Of a stretch of 64,000 nt of DNA, positions 1 to 9,240 are shown in pieces. This DNA comes from JABCYV01 sp963729325 (lineage in GTDB: Bacteria > Acidobacteriota > Terriglobia > Terriglobales > Acidobacteriaceae): assembly GCA_963729325.1 (NCBI GenBank), contig CAVSNS010000020.1:55096-119095 (forward strand). Direction: 5' to 3'. The position numbers and the translations under genes are program-made. The notes beneath the pieces were generated by a model. The model had not been told where the DNA came from and did no database searches. It worked only from the letters and a program-made list of their open reading frames with translations. Numbering within the stretch: the stretch's first letter is position 1; each line of letters begins with the position of its first letter.

Positions 1-615
1 CAAGATTATCCCTTCGCTGCCTTCAACAATTCTGATTGGGGCCCGGTGACGCTGGGATTCAAGGTTAACTTCTGGTCGGAGACTCGTGGCGACCCGGTGA
101 GCGTATCCCTGCGCACAAGTTTCATCATTCCCACCAACAGCGCTAAGGCAGAACTGGACAAGTCCGGGGCGCAAAGCGGCGCGCTCAATTATTCTTTCAG
201 CTTGGGATTGAGCAAGAGCTTTCGCCACGGAATCGTGCTGGCGAACAACGTCACCTACGTGGTCACCCGCAATCCACAATCCCATGGTCAGACCCTGCTG
301 ACCCCCGGGGACGAGATGATCTTCGGCCAGGGTTTTATTTTCTTCGCTCAGCACCGGCTGCAGTTGCTCACGGAATTCACCACCGCATTCACTCAGGAAG
401 GCCACGCATTTGGCGTGATTGGCATCGACACCGAAAATACTTCAGTCGGCCCAAGCACGCCCGTAGACGGCGTTTGGGGCGTGCGCTGGTATTGGCGAAA
501 GAGTGCGGCGCTCGATGTGGGGTATCGCTACATGCTCAACTTGCATCAGGTGCAAGATCGTAACGGTTTCGTCTTTAAGATAAGCAAGTCGTTCCGATGG
601 TCAAAGCCGAAGTGA
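1..615 (+). CDS. Outer-membrane beta-barrel-like protein, C-terminal part
   Basis: The reading frame is open from the first base, so the gene starts before the window; about 204 residues are visible. The sequence alternates polar and hydrophobic residues in short strands (for example 'VSLRTSFIIPT', 'FGQGFIFFAQHRLQLL', 'AALDVGYRYMLNL') and ends in an aromatic strand, 'FVFKISKSFRWSKPK', as outer-membrane barrels often do. No catalytic motif is visible. I infer an outer-membrane barrel; the family is not recognised and the signal peptide lies outside the window. Confidence 0.55.
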   Translation, partial: QDYPFAAFNNSDWGPVTLGFKVNFWSETRGDPVSVSLRTSFIIPTNSAKAELDKSGAQSGALNYSFSLGLSKSFRHGIVLANNVTYVVTRNPQSHGQTLLTPGDEMIFGQGFIFFAQHRLQLLTEFTTAFTQEGHAFGVIGIDTENTSVGPSTPVDGVWGVRWYWRKSAALDVGYRYMLNLHQVQDRNGFVFKISKSFRWSKPK

Positions 616-674
616 AGAGGCCTTAGTGACAAGCACAGTTGCCAGAGCCGGAAAACCACGCTAGGGTATAGGCA

Positions 675-887
675 ATGAGCGATTTGCGAAATCAAATAAA
701 CAGCCTGTCTGCTGTAGAAAAAGCAGAACTGCTGGAAGCGGTGTGGGAAAGCCTGGAGGCCGATGCACTGTCCTTGACGGATGCGCAACGCGCAGAGCTT
801 GATTACCGCATCGAGCGTTATCAGCAAAATCCATCCGCTGTCATCCCCTGGGAGCAAGTCAGGGCTGGTCTGTTCAAGAAACCGTGA
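675..887 (+). CDS. Addiction-module antitoxin-like protein (TIGR02574 type)
   Basis: A 70-residue protein with the typical sequence of the short putative addiction-module component: 'LSAVEKAELLEAVWESL' near the N-terminus, then 'QRAELDYRIERYQQNP' and the end 'IPWEQVRAGL'. Such proteins are normally encoded directly upstream of a RelE/ParE toxin, and here the stop overlaps the start of such a toxin by four bases. It would bind and neutralise the toxin and repress the pair. The start ATG at 675 fits the family length. Confidence 0.8.
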   Translation: MSDLRNQINSLSAVEKAELLEAVWESLEADALSLTDAQRAELDYRIERYQQNPSAVIPWEQVRAGLFKKP

Positions 888-1179
888 CGCTGCCGGTCGT
901 CTGGTTACCAGAGGCGAGCGCAGACTTGGAAGAGGCGCGGGCATGGTATGAAAACATACGCCCGGAACTTGGGGAGCGCTTCGCGCTGGCGGTCGAGCGA
1001 ACGGTTGAAGAGCAATCACGGAACACCCATTGCAATTTCCGGTCGTGCATCGGGGACGGAGGCGTGCCGGAGTTCGGCTTTTCCCTTACGGTATATTCTT
1101 CGAGGTCCAAGAGCATCGGATTGTGGTAATTGCCTGCTTGCACGGGAGGCGGAATCCGAAACGCTGGCAAACGCGCTAA
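884..1179 (+). CDS. RelE/ParE-family toxin, frameshifted
   Basis: The frame opened at 884 gives 'VVWLPEASADLEEARAWYE', the N-terminal part of a ParE-type toxin. Near base 1011 the homology moves to another frame, which continues 'HPLQFPVVHRGRRRAGVRRF', 'PYGIFFEVQEHRIVVIACLH' and 'GRRNPKRWQTR' to a stop at 1177-1179. One base is missing (or two extra). Joined, the protein is about 98 residues, the usual length. Whether the lesion is real (an inactivated toxin beside an insertion sequence) or a read error cannot be told from the sequence. Confidence 0.75.
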
Positions 1180-1205
1180 ATCGAAGAGGCGTCCCTGAGC
1201 GACCT

Positions 1206-1250
1206 GAGACATAGGTGACACATTGTACCGGACACATGGGTGACACTTTT
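1206..1250 (+). repeat. Left inverted end of the IS481-like element
   Basis: Two imperfect direct copies of GACAYAKGGGTGACAC lie about 23 bp apart, the second followed by TTTTT. The right end has the same arrangement in inverse orientation. Confidence 0.6.
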
Positions 1251-1272
1251 TCCCCGTAATGGGGAGGGAGTG

Positions 1273-2454
1273 ATGCCTTGGAAGGAGTGTTCGGTCATGG
1301 ATGAAAGACTGCAGTTTGTGGCTCGCCGGCTAGCCGGCGAGGCGATGGCGGAACTGTGCCGGGAGTTTGGCATCTCCCGCAAGACCGGCTATAAGATCTT
1401 CGATCGCTATCAGGAATGCGGCGTTCACGGGCTCACCGACCGAAACCGGCGTCCCTATCGCTATGCCAACCAACTTCCTTTTCAGGTAGAGAACTACATT
1501 CTGAACGTCAAGCGGGAGCACCCCAGCTGGGGTGCTCGCAAAATCCGTGAGCGCTTGCTTCGCAGGTTCTCCGGTATTCCCATCCCGGCCAAGAGCACCA
1601 TCCACGCGGTGCTCGATCGTCATGGACTGGTGGAGCGCCGCGGTCGGCTGCGTCGTCGGGCACAAGGGACGCCGCTCTCGTTAGGCCAGCGACCCAATGA
1701 GCTGTGGTGCACCGATTACAAAGGGGAGTTCTTGCTGGGCAATCACAAATACTGCTACCCCCTCACCGTTACCGACCACGCCAGCCGTTTTCTCCTCACC
1801 TGTGAGGCGCTTTCTTCTACCCGGGAAGATTACGCTTTCACTGTGTTTGAGCGGCTTTTTAAGGAGCGCGGCCTGCCCGCCAACATCCGCAGCGACAATG
1901 GTGTGCCCTTCGCTTCCGCACACGCCTTATTCAACCTGAGCAAGCTCGCCGTGTGGTGGCTGCGCCTCGGCATTGGCATCGAACGCATCCAGCCTGGCCA
2001 TCCCCAGCAGAACGGCCGTCACGAGCGCATGCACCTCACTTTGAAGAAAGAAGCCACCAAACCGGCCGCCGCCAATTTTCTTCAGCAGCAGGCGCGCTTT
2101 GACAAGTTTATCGACATCTTCAACAACGAACGCCCGCACGAAGCTCTGAACATGAAATGTCCGGCGGAGGTCTATCAACCTTCCCCGCGTCCTTACACCG
2201 GATTGCCGGATATCGATTATCCCCTCCACGACAAAACCATCGTGGTCACCCGGTGCGGCCGCATCTGTCTGGGTAAGAAAAAAATCAACTTCAGCCAGGT
2301 CTTCGCCGGACAGGCCGTCGGCATCAAAGAAGTTCACGATGACATCTGGCTGGTCAGCTTTATGGATTATGATTTGGGGTATTTCGATCTGGAGACTCGG
2401 GTACTCGAACCGCTCGAAAATCCGTTCGGCCCAAAAGTGTTACCCATGTCTTAG
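1273..2454 (+). CDS. IS481-family transposase (DDE integrase core)
   Basis: Intact protein of about 393 residues. The N-terminus holds a helix-turn-helix ('AMAELCREFGISRKTGYKIF') followed by a second HTH-like segment ('HPSWGARKIRERL'). The rve core carries the acidic triad: Asp in 'LWCTDYKGEF', Asp in 'IRSDNGVPFAS' and Glu in 'QNGRHERMHLTLKKE'. A C-terminal beta-rich domain follows ('KKINFSQVFAGQAVGIKEV'). I chose the ATG at 1273 because relatives start 'MPWKECSVMDER'; the frame is open a little further upstream. It moves the surrounding element by cut-and-paste or copy-out. Confidence 0.92.
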   Translation: MPWKECSVMDERLQFVARRLAGEAMAELCREFGISRKTGYKIFDRYQECGVHGLTDRNRRPYRYANQLPFQVENYILNVKREHPSWGARKIRERLLRRFSGIPIPAKSTIHAVLDRHGLVERRGRLRRRAQGTPLSLGQRPNELWCTDYKGEFLLGNHKYCYPLTVTDHASRFLLTCEALSSTREDYAFTVFERLFKERGLPANIRSDNGVPFASAHALFNLSKLAVWWLRLGIGIERIQPGHPQQNGRHERMHLTLKKEATKPAAANFLQQQARFDKFIDIFNNERPHEALNMKCPAEVYQPSPRPYTGLPDIDYPLHDKTIVVTRCGRICLGKKKINFSQVFAGQAVGIKEVHDDIWLVSFMDYDLGYFDLETRVLEPLENPFGPKVLPMS

Positions 2455-2480
2455 GTACGTTGTGTCACCCATGTGTCCGG
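2434..2480 (-). repeat. Right inverted end of the IS481-like element
   Basis: Read on the minus strand this begins CCGGACACATGGGTGACAC and continues into a second, weaker copy ending in AACACTTTT. It overlaps the last codons of the transposase gene. Confidence 0.6.
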
Positions 2481-2497
2481 GCCGGACCCCCCAAGTT

Positions 2498-2574
2498 TGG
2501 TCGGGGCGATAGGATTTGAACCTACGACCCCCTGCGCCCAAGGCAGGTGCGCTACCAGGCTGCGCTACGCCCCG
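2498..2574 (-). tRNA. tRNA-Pro (anticodon TGG)
   Basis: The minus strand folds into a cloverleaf: acceptor CGGGGCG pairs with CGCCCCG, the anticodon stem is CCTGC/GCAGG around a loop with TGG, the T loop is TTCAAAT, and discriminator A is followed by an encoded CCA. It reads CCA codons. Confidence 0.95.
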
Positions 2575-2595
2575 ACTCTCGTATGGATCTTTTTC

Positions 2596-2601
2596 ATTAT
2601 A
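2596..2601 (-). promoter_or_regulatory. -10 box of the tRNA-Pro promoter
   Basis: A perfect TATAAT on the minus strand lies 21 bp before the mature tRNA 5' end. No good -35 box is visible at standard spacing. Confidence 0.5.
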
Positions 2602-2673
2602 TCTAACACATTGCGTTTATTGGCTCTCGTCTCCGGTGCCATGCGAGGCAGGTTATAATGCCAAGCTGCGATC

Positions 2674-3225
2674 ATGCAGAATCCCCGTTACGCCCTGGTG
2701 GCTTACGTTCGGAGTCCGGTTGGGGAGTTCGTCGAGCGGTTGCGGCAGGAGTTGCATCCCGCTCTGCCTCATTTGGCGGCCCACCTCACCGTGCTTCCCC
2801 CTCGCCTGCTGCAGAGCAGTGAGCTTTCGGCGCTGGAAGCCTTGGAGGAAGTCTGCAGCCGGATGGAGCCCTTCGAAGCCACTTTGGCGGACGTCGAAAC
2901 TTTCGTCCCAGTGACTCCAACCGTGTTTATCCGAGTAGGGCAGGGCGCCTTCCCCATGCAGGAATTGCATGACAGGCTGAACAAGGTGGCCCTGGCTGCG
3001 GAGGAAGAATGGCCCTACATGCCGCATCTGACCATCGTCAAGATGAGCGACCTGGCCCAAGCGCAAGCGGCTTATCAAGTGGCCCGTGACCGCTGGGCCC
3101 ACTTCACGGGTAGCCGTAGCGTCGTAGTCAGAGACCTGACTTTTGTGCGCGAAGAAGAGCCCAATTGCTGGGTGGATCTCGCCGGAGTTCAGCTGGGTAA
3201 AAGTTTGGTATCTCCTCGTGCCTAA
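2674..3225 (+). CDS. 2H phosphoesterase / 2'-5' RNA ligase family protein
   Basis: A 183-residue protein with the two diagnostic 2H motifs, 'HLAAHLTVLPPRL' near residue 33 and 'YMPHLTIVKMSDL' near residue 113, which supply the two catalytic histidines of this fold. The family includes LigT/ThpR-like enzymes that open 2',3'-cyclic phosphates or act on 2'-5' RNA links, and often works in RNA end processing. The substrate cannot be told here. The start ATG at 2674 is supported by 'MQNPRYALVAYV', which begins the first strand of the fold. Confidence 0.85.
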   Translation: MQNPRYALVAYVRSPVGEFVERLRQELHPALPHLAAHLTVLPPRLLQSSELSALEALEEVCSRMEPFEATLADVETFVPVTPTVFIRVGQGAFPMQELHDRLNKVALAAEEEWPYMPHLTIVKMSDLAQAQAAYQVARDRWAHFTGSRSVVVRDLTFVREEEPNCWVDLAGVQLGKSLVSPRA

Positions 3226-3394
3226 ATCCTCTTCTTCTAATGCGTTACGGGCACCGCTCCCGTAATTCCTACTTCCGGAAGTACATGTCCCTCTCGTGCA
3301 TTGCCAAATGTCCTATCGCGGCGTAAATAAGAAGCTGGATTGCTCGGCGAATGCCGCTTCCCTAGCGGGTTCTAGCGCTTGTCACCGGGGGCTC

Positions 3395-4666
3395 ATGCAA
3401 ATCGGAGTTTACGGATCTGGATATCTGGGTACGGTAGTTTCAGCCTGTCTGGCAGACTTCGGAACTCCAGTAACCTGTTGTCACCCTGACAGCTCACGCA
3501 TGGTCGAGATGGCCCAGGGCAATATCCCCTTCTTCGAGAAAAATCTAGCTGAGGTGATCAAGCGCAATGTCCGCTCCGGCCGGTTGCTCTACTCGACCGA
3601 CATGGAGTCATTTGCTCGCAAGGCGCAAGTGATTTTTCTCGCGGAAGACACCGCGCAGCACCTAGCGGATTTGGCTAACCGCATCGCGCGTCTGGCTCCG
3701 AAGCCGCCGATTCTGACGATCGTTACTCCGGTCGCAGTCGGCACCGCCACCGGGGTTGAGCAGCGTCTGCAAGAAGCCGGACTACGCGCCACCATCGTCT
3801 CGCAGCCGGTATTCTTCACTCCGGGTTGCGCGGTGGAAGACTTCAATTGGCCTGATCGCATCATCCTCGGCACCTCCTCCAACGAAGCCGTGCTGGCCCT
3901 GAAACAGATTTTCCATCTCTTTGGTGATGCGCGGCGTTCCGGTGATTGTGACCAATCACGAAACCGCCGAACTGGTACGGGAGTCGGCTACCGCGTTCGT
4001 GGCCACGAAGATTTCATTCATCAATGAGCTATCCAGTCTGTGCGAGCACGTGAACGCGGATGCCGTAAGCCTCTCGCTGGCTCTGGGACTGGACAAGAAA
4101 ATCGCGCCTCGATGCCTGCAACCCGGAGCGGGCATGGGCGGCATGTTCGCCGAGTCAGACATGGATTCGCTGGCCGAACTGGCCCGCCAGAAGGGCGTCT
4201 CGCTTAAGGTGCTCAGCGCGGCGCGAGAAGTGAACCATAGCCTGGCTGACCGGCTGGTCGAGAAAATCTCAGCCATGGTGCACTCGGTGCAAAATAAAGA
4301 CGTCGGAATTCTCGGGCTGGCGTTCAAGCCCAACACCAATTCCGTGGCGGGTTCCTCTTCCATGCGGCTGGCACAAAATCTGATTGCCAAGGGCGCGCGA
4401 GTTCGCGCCTACGATCCGGTAGCGATTCCGGATGCGCGCATGGAATTGAACGGCACCGTCCACTATTGTGAAACTCGCCTATGCCGCTGCCGAAGGCGTG
4501 GACGCGCTGGTGGTGGGCACGGGCTGGCCGGAATTTCGCGGCCTCGATTTCGACCGCATCAAACATCTGCTGAAACGTCCCGTCATCGTGGATACCAAGA
4601 AACTTGCTCGATTCTGTCCGGCTGCGCGCCATGGGATTCGAGTACATTGGCGTGGGCCGCGGATAG
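3395..4666 (+). CDS. UDP-glucose/GDP-mannose dehydrogenase-like protein, frameshifted, catalytic residues altered
   Basis: The rejoined protein is about 420 residues. The N-terminus has the Rossmann NAD site ('MQIGVYGSGYLGTVVSACLA'), the middle the dimerisation helix ('FVATKISFINELSSLCEHVN'), and the C-terminus a second Rossmann unit ('VGILGLAFKPNTNSVAGSSS') ending 'MGFEYIGVGRG'. Three one-base insertions break it: in TTT at 3920-3922, near 4465-4475, and in AAA near 4610. Usual family motifs are replaced: 'NPEFLREG' reads 'QPVFFTPG' and 'GGSCFPKD' reads 'GGMFAESD', so the catalytic Cys and Glu are absent. It probably binds NAD and a nucleotide sugar but may not oxidise it. Confidence 0.8.
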
Positions 4667-4772
4667 CGAGGCTTCTAAGAACTCCGCATCAGTCTCTGAA
4701 ACTTCAATATTCTCTGACGCGTGACCAGCGACTGCTCGCCCCACCTCCTGACATGGCTGCCCCGCCAGTTGT

Positions 4773-4778
4773 TATAAT
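4773..4778 (+). promoter_or_regulatory. -10 box of the tRNA-His promoter
   Basis: A perfect TATAAT ends 10 bp before the tRNA. A weak CTGACA lies upstream with about 19 bp spacing. Confidence 0.55.
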
Positions 4779-4788
4779 CACAGGATAC

Positions 4789-4865
4789 GGTGGGAGTAGC
4801 TCAACTGGCAGAGCACCGGACTGTGGCTCCGGACGTTGCGGGTTCGATTCCCGTCTCCCACCCCA
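4789..4865 (+). tRNA. tRNA-His (anticodon GTG)
   Basis: Cloverleaf with the extra 5' G of histidine tRNAs, acceptor GTGGGAG/CTCCCAC, anticodon stem CCGGA/TCCGG around GTG, T loop TTCGATT, discriminator C and an encoded CCA. Confidence 0.95.
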
Positions 4866-4937
4866 AGATTTTCACGCACAAGCCAATACTCCGAATTAGT
4901 CATTCTGGTACGGCGTAATCCGCGCTTAGCCGTGAAA

Positions 4938-5623
4938 TTAGATGAGGCCTTCCACATTTGGAAGCCTCCGCGGAAGGCGTTCAGGTTGTTGCCCAGAATC
5001 GTGTTAGGGGGGAGCTTCTTCAATTTCTTTGCGTTTCCACCGCCGAGCACGATCGTCTCAGGCTCCAGGGCCTCGCGGAGCTCGGTCACAACTTTGGTTA
5101 CGTGCTGTTGCCATTTCTTTCGTCCCAGTCGCTCCAGTCCACGCAGTCCGAGGTAATCTTCGTAGGTTTTGCCGTTTTTATAAGGCAGATGGGCGAGTTC
5201 CATGGGTTGGACAACGCCATCGACAATCATCGCGGATCCAAGACCTGTACCCAAACCAAGAAAGAGCATTCTGCCTTTTTGATAGCTGCCTAGAGCTTGC
5301 ATAGCGGCGTCGTTGATGATCTTGACGGGCTTGCCGAATGCTTTGCGAAAATCAAATCCCATCCATCCCATGGCGAGATTGTGTGGCTCGCGCAAGGGCT
5401 TCCCGTGGATGACCGGGCCAGGATAGCCGATTGAGACTACATCGTAGGGTTGGTTCTTGAGGGCGGCTTTGATCTTGCGGACCATCGCTCCCGGGGTCAG
5501 AGAAGGCCCGGAGACAAATTTGACTGGGTCTTTCATCCCAGTGGCCAGCAGTTTGACGTGAGTGCCGCCGACATCGACTACCAGGATTCTTCGAGGCCGG
5601 GTTTCAGATGATCTCGACGCCAT
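4938..5623 (-). CDS. ROK-family kinase, polyphosphate-glucokinase-like
   Basis: The N-terminus 'RRILVVDVGGTHVKLLATG' is the phosphate-binding loop of the sugar-kinase/actin fold; 'VKIINDAAMQALGSY' contains the catalytic Asp, and 'FLGLGTGLGSAMIVDG' is the second phosphate loop. Overall it matches short glucokinases that use polyphosphate or ATP to make glucose-6-phosphate. The raw frame runs on to 4778 through the antisense of tRNA-His, which is unlikely. One missing G at about 4951-4955 would give the natural end 'MWEGLI' and a stop at 4938-4940, so I end the gene there. Confidence 0.8.
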
Positions 5624-5675
5624 TCGTGATTCCTCGGCAAGGCCGCAGATCCTCTGTAGCGTTGCCGACTGTATC

Positions 5676-6077
5676 TCAGTGCTTCGCAGAGAACCGGTAA
5701 GCGATATAGAAAAGTTGCAAGATGGTCACGCCAACGATCACATAAGTTGCGATCTCCATCCTTCTGCCGGATTCCTTGACTTCCTTCAGCACTTCCGCCA
5801 TGTCGCTGGCGGCTTGCAGCAACTTCTCGCTCAGCAAATCCATGTGCTCTGTAGAGCTCTTCATCTTATCCAGCACGCGCGAGGTATCGACCAACGCGGT
5901 AGCCGTCTTCTCGCTGTTGCGAACATCGAGCTCGGTTTTGCAGGCAGACCACCACGGACTTCCCGGCGGGTTGTCGTACATGCGCTGCCGAATCTCCTCT
6001 GAGGAGCGGCTCCGCAGCAATTGGATAAGTGCCTGTACCGAGTCGTTGGCTTTGGTCTCGTCAGTGGGTGTGGCCAT
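5676..6077 (-). CDS. Tail-anchored-like membrane protein of unknown function
   Basis: A 133-residue protein: a helical N-terminal region ('VQALIQLLRSRSSEEIRQRM'), a coiled-coil-like stretch ('MDLLSEKLLQAASDMAEVLK'), and one membrane helix near the C-terminus ('IATYVIVGVTILQLFYIAY') followed by a short basic tail. It would sit in the inner membrane with most of its mass on the cytoplasmic side. It lies 52 bp upstream of the ROK kinase gene on the same strand, so they may be co-transcribed. I do not recognise the family. Confidence 0.6.
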   Translation of the reverse strand: MATPTDETKANDSVQALIQLLRSRSSEEIRQRMYDNPPGSPWWSACKTELDVRNSEKTATALVDTSRVLDKMKSSTEHMDLLSEKLLQAASDMAEVLKEVKESGRRMEIATYVIVGVTILQLFYIAYRFSAKH

Positions 6078-6134
6078 GGCGGAGCCTTCCAGAAAAATGA
6101 AAAGTCATTCTCTCACGGGCGAATGAGATTTGGG

Positions 6135-7053
6135 CTAGGCGGCTTTCTCCAGCTCACGCCGATCCCATTTAGCCAGGTTGGCGCCGGCTTCATAGGTACT
6201 TTGGAGGAATTCCAACACAGCTGCACGTGGCGAAGCCGACTTTCTAACGTCCTCGTTCAGCAACAGGAACTCATGCATCTGCGGATGATAAAGGGCTGCA
6301 TCCGGCCGAACCCGGCTTTCGGCAAAGCCTTTCGGCTCAGGCGCTGCGTAGGCATAGAACGCCGCGTCTTTGACCTCCCCACTGCCCGGCCAGAATCCTC
6401 CGCTGATTACCTCATGCGAGTAGGCCTCGCGAGTGATCAAGTCCGCTCCCTCCCGAGGCGGGGCGCGGCGTCCAGAAAACCGGGTAACCGCCAAATCGAA
6501 GCTTCCCCAGAAGAAATGCACCGGGCTGCTCTTGCCGATAAATTGACCGCGAAACTCTTTGAAGATCGTGTCTGCCTGTAGCAGGATATGAAAGAAGCGA
6601 GTCACATATTCCGTATCGTAGGAAGCGTGCTGAACATCCTTCTCGAAGGCGATTGGGTTAGGAATTTCTACCGGCATGGTCCAGATTTTCACCGGAATGC
6701 CTAGCTCGGCCAGATGCAGCCATGAATTCCTTGTAGAAATCCGCCACAGAACGAGGCGCGAGCGGAATGAGCTTCTCCGAACCCTCGCTGGTCCGAATGC
6801 TCAGATTGTGATCAAGAAAATCAAATTGCACCTCAAAGATGCCACGATCAAACGGAATGGCGGAAGTAGTCAGACCGCGTGCGTTCACGTAGAACGGTAC
6901 CTGCCACCAATGATTGACTGGCGCACACTGCGCGAGGCGTACTTTACCGACTATCTGGGTCCACATGTGAAGCGTTTCACACGTGTTGCGCCAGGCGTCG
7001 AGTGGTAAGGCGGGCCAGGCTTCCGGCCTGTTAGGCGTATTACTTGGATTCAT
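6135..7053 (-). CDS. DUF5996 family protein, frameshifted
   Basis: Two frames carry one protein of about 305 residues. The first reads 'WPALPLDAWRNTCETLHMWT' and 'HWWQVPFYVNARGLTTSAIP' and ends near 6714. The second continues with 'PVKIWTMPVEIPNPIAFEKD' and 'SPVHFFWGSFDLAVTRFSGR'. One extra base at about 6713 explains the break ('KEFMAA' then 'LAELGIPVKIW'). These are hallmarks of DUF5996, a family without an assigned reaction. I place the start at 'MNPSNTPNRPEAW' (7053); the open frame further upstream looks non-coding. Confidence 0.8.
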
Positions 7054-7081
7054 AGGTAGCTCCACCAACTCGTTCTCATCC

Positions 7082-9147
7082 TTATTTCGCGAGGGAAGGC
7101 GCGGTCTCTCGGGCACTCGCCTCCACCAGCTTCTGAACTGACGGCGCAACCACGAGCAGGAGCTGGCCTTTTTGCGTTTTCGCTTGCTCGATCAACCCCA
7201 GTTGCTCTGTCTTTCCAGTCATCCGGTGCTGGCTCGCCGCGGTCGAGATAGTCTAGAGCGTTCAAGCCGGTTGCGCCCAGTGCCGAAAGATCCTTTGACA
7301 TGAGGCGCGACTTCTTTCAACAGGAAAGATTCGTCCAATACCGGTTGGAGGTTCGTCTGATTATCTCGCCATTGGTGGAGCAGAGCGATCATTTCAGCCT
7401 TGGTCTCCGGGGAGGCCTGGCCCGCCAGTAAGGCGTCCACTAACTCCGTGAAGTGCCGTGCTGTCGTGCTCTCTGGACGGACCGCATCAACCAGCCGATT
7501 CAATGGTGTAGCACTCGTAGGAACAGCCGGAGCCGTTTCCTCACGCGTGTAGTCTTTTACCGGTTCCACCACATCGGCCAGCACGCGAAGGCTGGAGATG
7601 TCGTCGGTTCCCGCAATCCGGCGGAGCATGAGGGCATAACTCGAGTTGTGGGTCAGGCCGAGCCAGTCAAGACGGCGGCTGATCTCGTCCAAACGAGCAT
7701 ACATCGAATTCACATCGGTTACATTCTGCGGCGACCAGAGTCTTTCCGCGATGGCTGCTGCTCGAGGCCAAATGCGCGAGTCAATGTTCTCTGGAGAAAC
7801 ATACTCCGACCACATACACGCCTCGCCGCCGAGGATGCGTTGGCTCTCTTCTGGAGTTAGATTAGCCGCAGCGCCGCTCATAGGATCGACCGCGTAGTGT
7901 CGCGAAGCCGGCCAAATCAGATCGAGGTAATAACCGTACGAGAGCAATCCGCGGTAGCCTTGCTTGGCCGCCGCTGCCAGGGAATCCTGCCCTCGCCACG
8001 ATTGGATAACGATGCTTTTCGGCAAATCGGGATGCAGGACTTCGTCCCAACCCAGGGTTGTTTTTCCGTGCTTGGTGACGATCTGCTGCACACGTTTGTT
8101 GAAGTAGGCTTGCAGGTCTTGATTATTCTTCAGGTCGTGGAGACGCATGAAGGCCTGGATCTTGGGATTGGCGTCCCACTGCTTGCCATTCACTTCATCT
8201 CCACCGATGTGAAAGAACTGATCAGGGAAAAGAGTGGCCATCTCGCCAATCAGTTCATCCAGGAACTTGTAAGTGCGCTCCTGTGTAGGATCGATCGCCG
8301 GGTCGAATATTCCCCACTGGCGTTCAATGGCATACGGGCCGGGCCCGCTGGCGAGTTCGGGATAACCCACGAACCACGCTGTGCTATGCCCCGGCATATC
8401 GAACTCCGGGACTACGCGGATGCCGCGGTCGCCCGCATACCCGATCAGATCGCGAATCTCATCCTGGGTGTAATACAGGCCATCGGATCCAAGTCCCTGG
8501 AGCTTGGGAAACTTCTTACTCTCAACGCGAAAGCCCTGGTTGTCCGACAAATGCCAGTGAAATACATTGAGCTTCACCGCCGCCATTCCGTCCAGATTGC
8601 GCTTGAGCACTTCGAGGGGAATGAAGTGGCGGCTTACATCGATCATCAGTCCCCGCCATGGAAAACGTGGTTTGTCCTGGATGGCAACGCCGGGCACGGC
8701 AAAGCCGTCGGGAGTGATCTCAACCAGCTGAAGAAATGTCTCCAACCCGCGCATGATGCCGAGGGTGGTCGCCGCACTGAGCTTCGCGCCAGAATTGCTG
8801 ATTTCGAGCTTGTAGGATTCGTCCTCGCCCAGCTCCTCGATGTCTTTCCCTCCGGTTCCGCTCAGAATCAGCAGAGTCGCGTTGGGAGAATCGGCTGGTT
8901 TCATGTCCAAGGGAAGCATGCCGGTTAGGCGGCGAAGGTGGCTAAGAAACCGATCGACCGCGCGCTGAAGCCTCACGTCGGTGTGGCCGGTAATCGCGAC
9001 CGAGAAGGACGGATCAATCAGAAGTTGCCCGGTTCCCATCTGCACATCAGCTGGCATCGGCATAAGGCTAAGCGTGTGCTGAATTTGCGGAATCGCTGAG
9101 CTCACGAGTACCGAAACTAACGCCAGGACAAGTAGCAGAACCCGCAT
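7082..9147 (-). CDS. Secreted GH20 beta-N-acetylhexosaminidase
   Basis: It removes terminal N-acetylhexosamine from glycans such as chitin oligomers. A signal peptide ('MRVLLLVLALVSVLVSSAIP') supports start 9147. An N-terminal GH20b domain precedes the barrel, which has 'RGLMIDVSRHFIPLEVLKRN', 'FHWHLSDNQGFRVESK', 'VVPEFDMPGHSTAW' and the catalytic Asp-Glu pair in 'FFHIGGDEVNGKQW'. The C-terminal helical part is cut by two frameshifts: near 7297 (continuing 'MSKDLSALGATGLNALDYL') and near 7218 (continuing 'QLGLIEQAKTQKGQLLLVV'), giving a stop at 7082. Rejoined length is about 688 residues. Confidence 0.9.
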
Positions 9148-9240
9148 GGTTCGTCCCTCAAGTGGTTCCCACAAATGCCGAACAGGAATGGGCAGGATAG
9201 TGGAACCCGGGTTCGTTCTGCAAACAGCGGAGGTCGAAGC

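Larger units (their letters stand above)
1206..2480 (+). mobile_element. IS481-like insertion sequence
   Basis: A single transposase gene is flanked by related inverted ends. The left end (about 1206-1250) and the reverse complement of the right end (about 2434-2480) each carry two copies of a motif close to GACACATGGGTGACAC, the inner copy running into ACTTTT. The best-matching arms are CCGGACACATGGGTGACAC, but they occupy the inner position on the left (1228-1246) and the outer position on the right (2462-2480). Exact termini and target duplication are uncertain. The element sits 26 bp after the ParE-like toxin gene and just before tRNA-Pro. Confidence 0.75.

Noticed and set aside
4778..4937. 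C-terminal extension of the ROK kinase frame through tRNA-His
   Set aside because: It reads the antisense of a well-folded tRNA; one missing G restores a normal stop at 4938.
7897..8928. Long plus-strand frame opposite the hexosaminidase gene
   Set aside because: The minus strand encodes a clear GH20 enzyme with catalytic motifs; the opposite frame is a by-product of GC-rich codon use.
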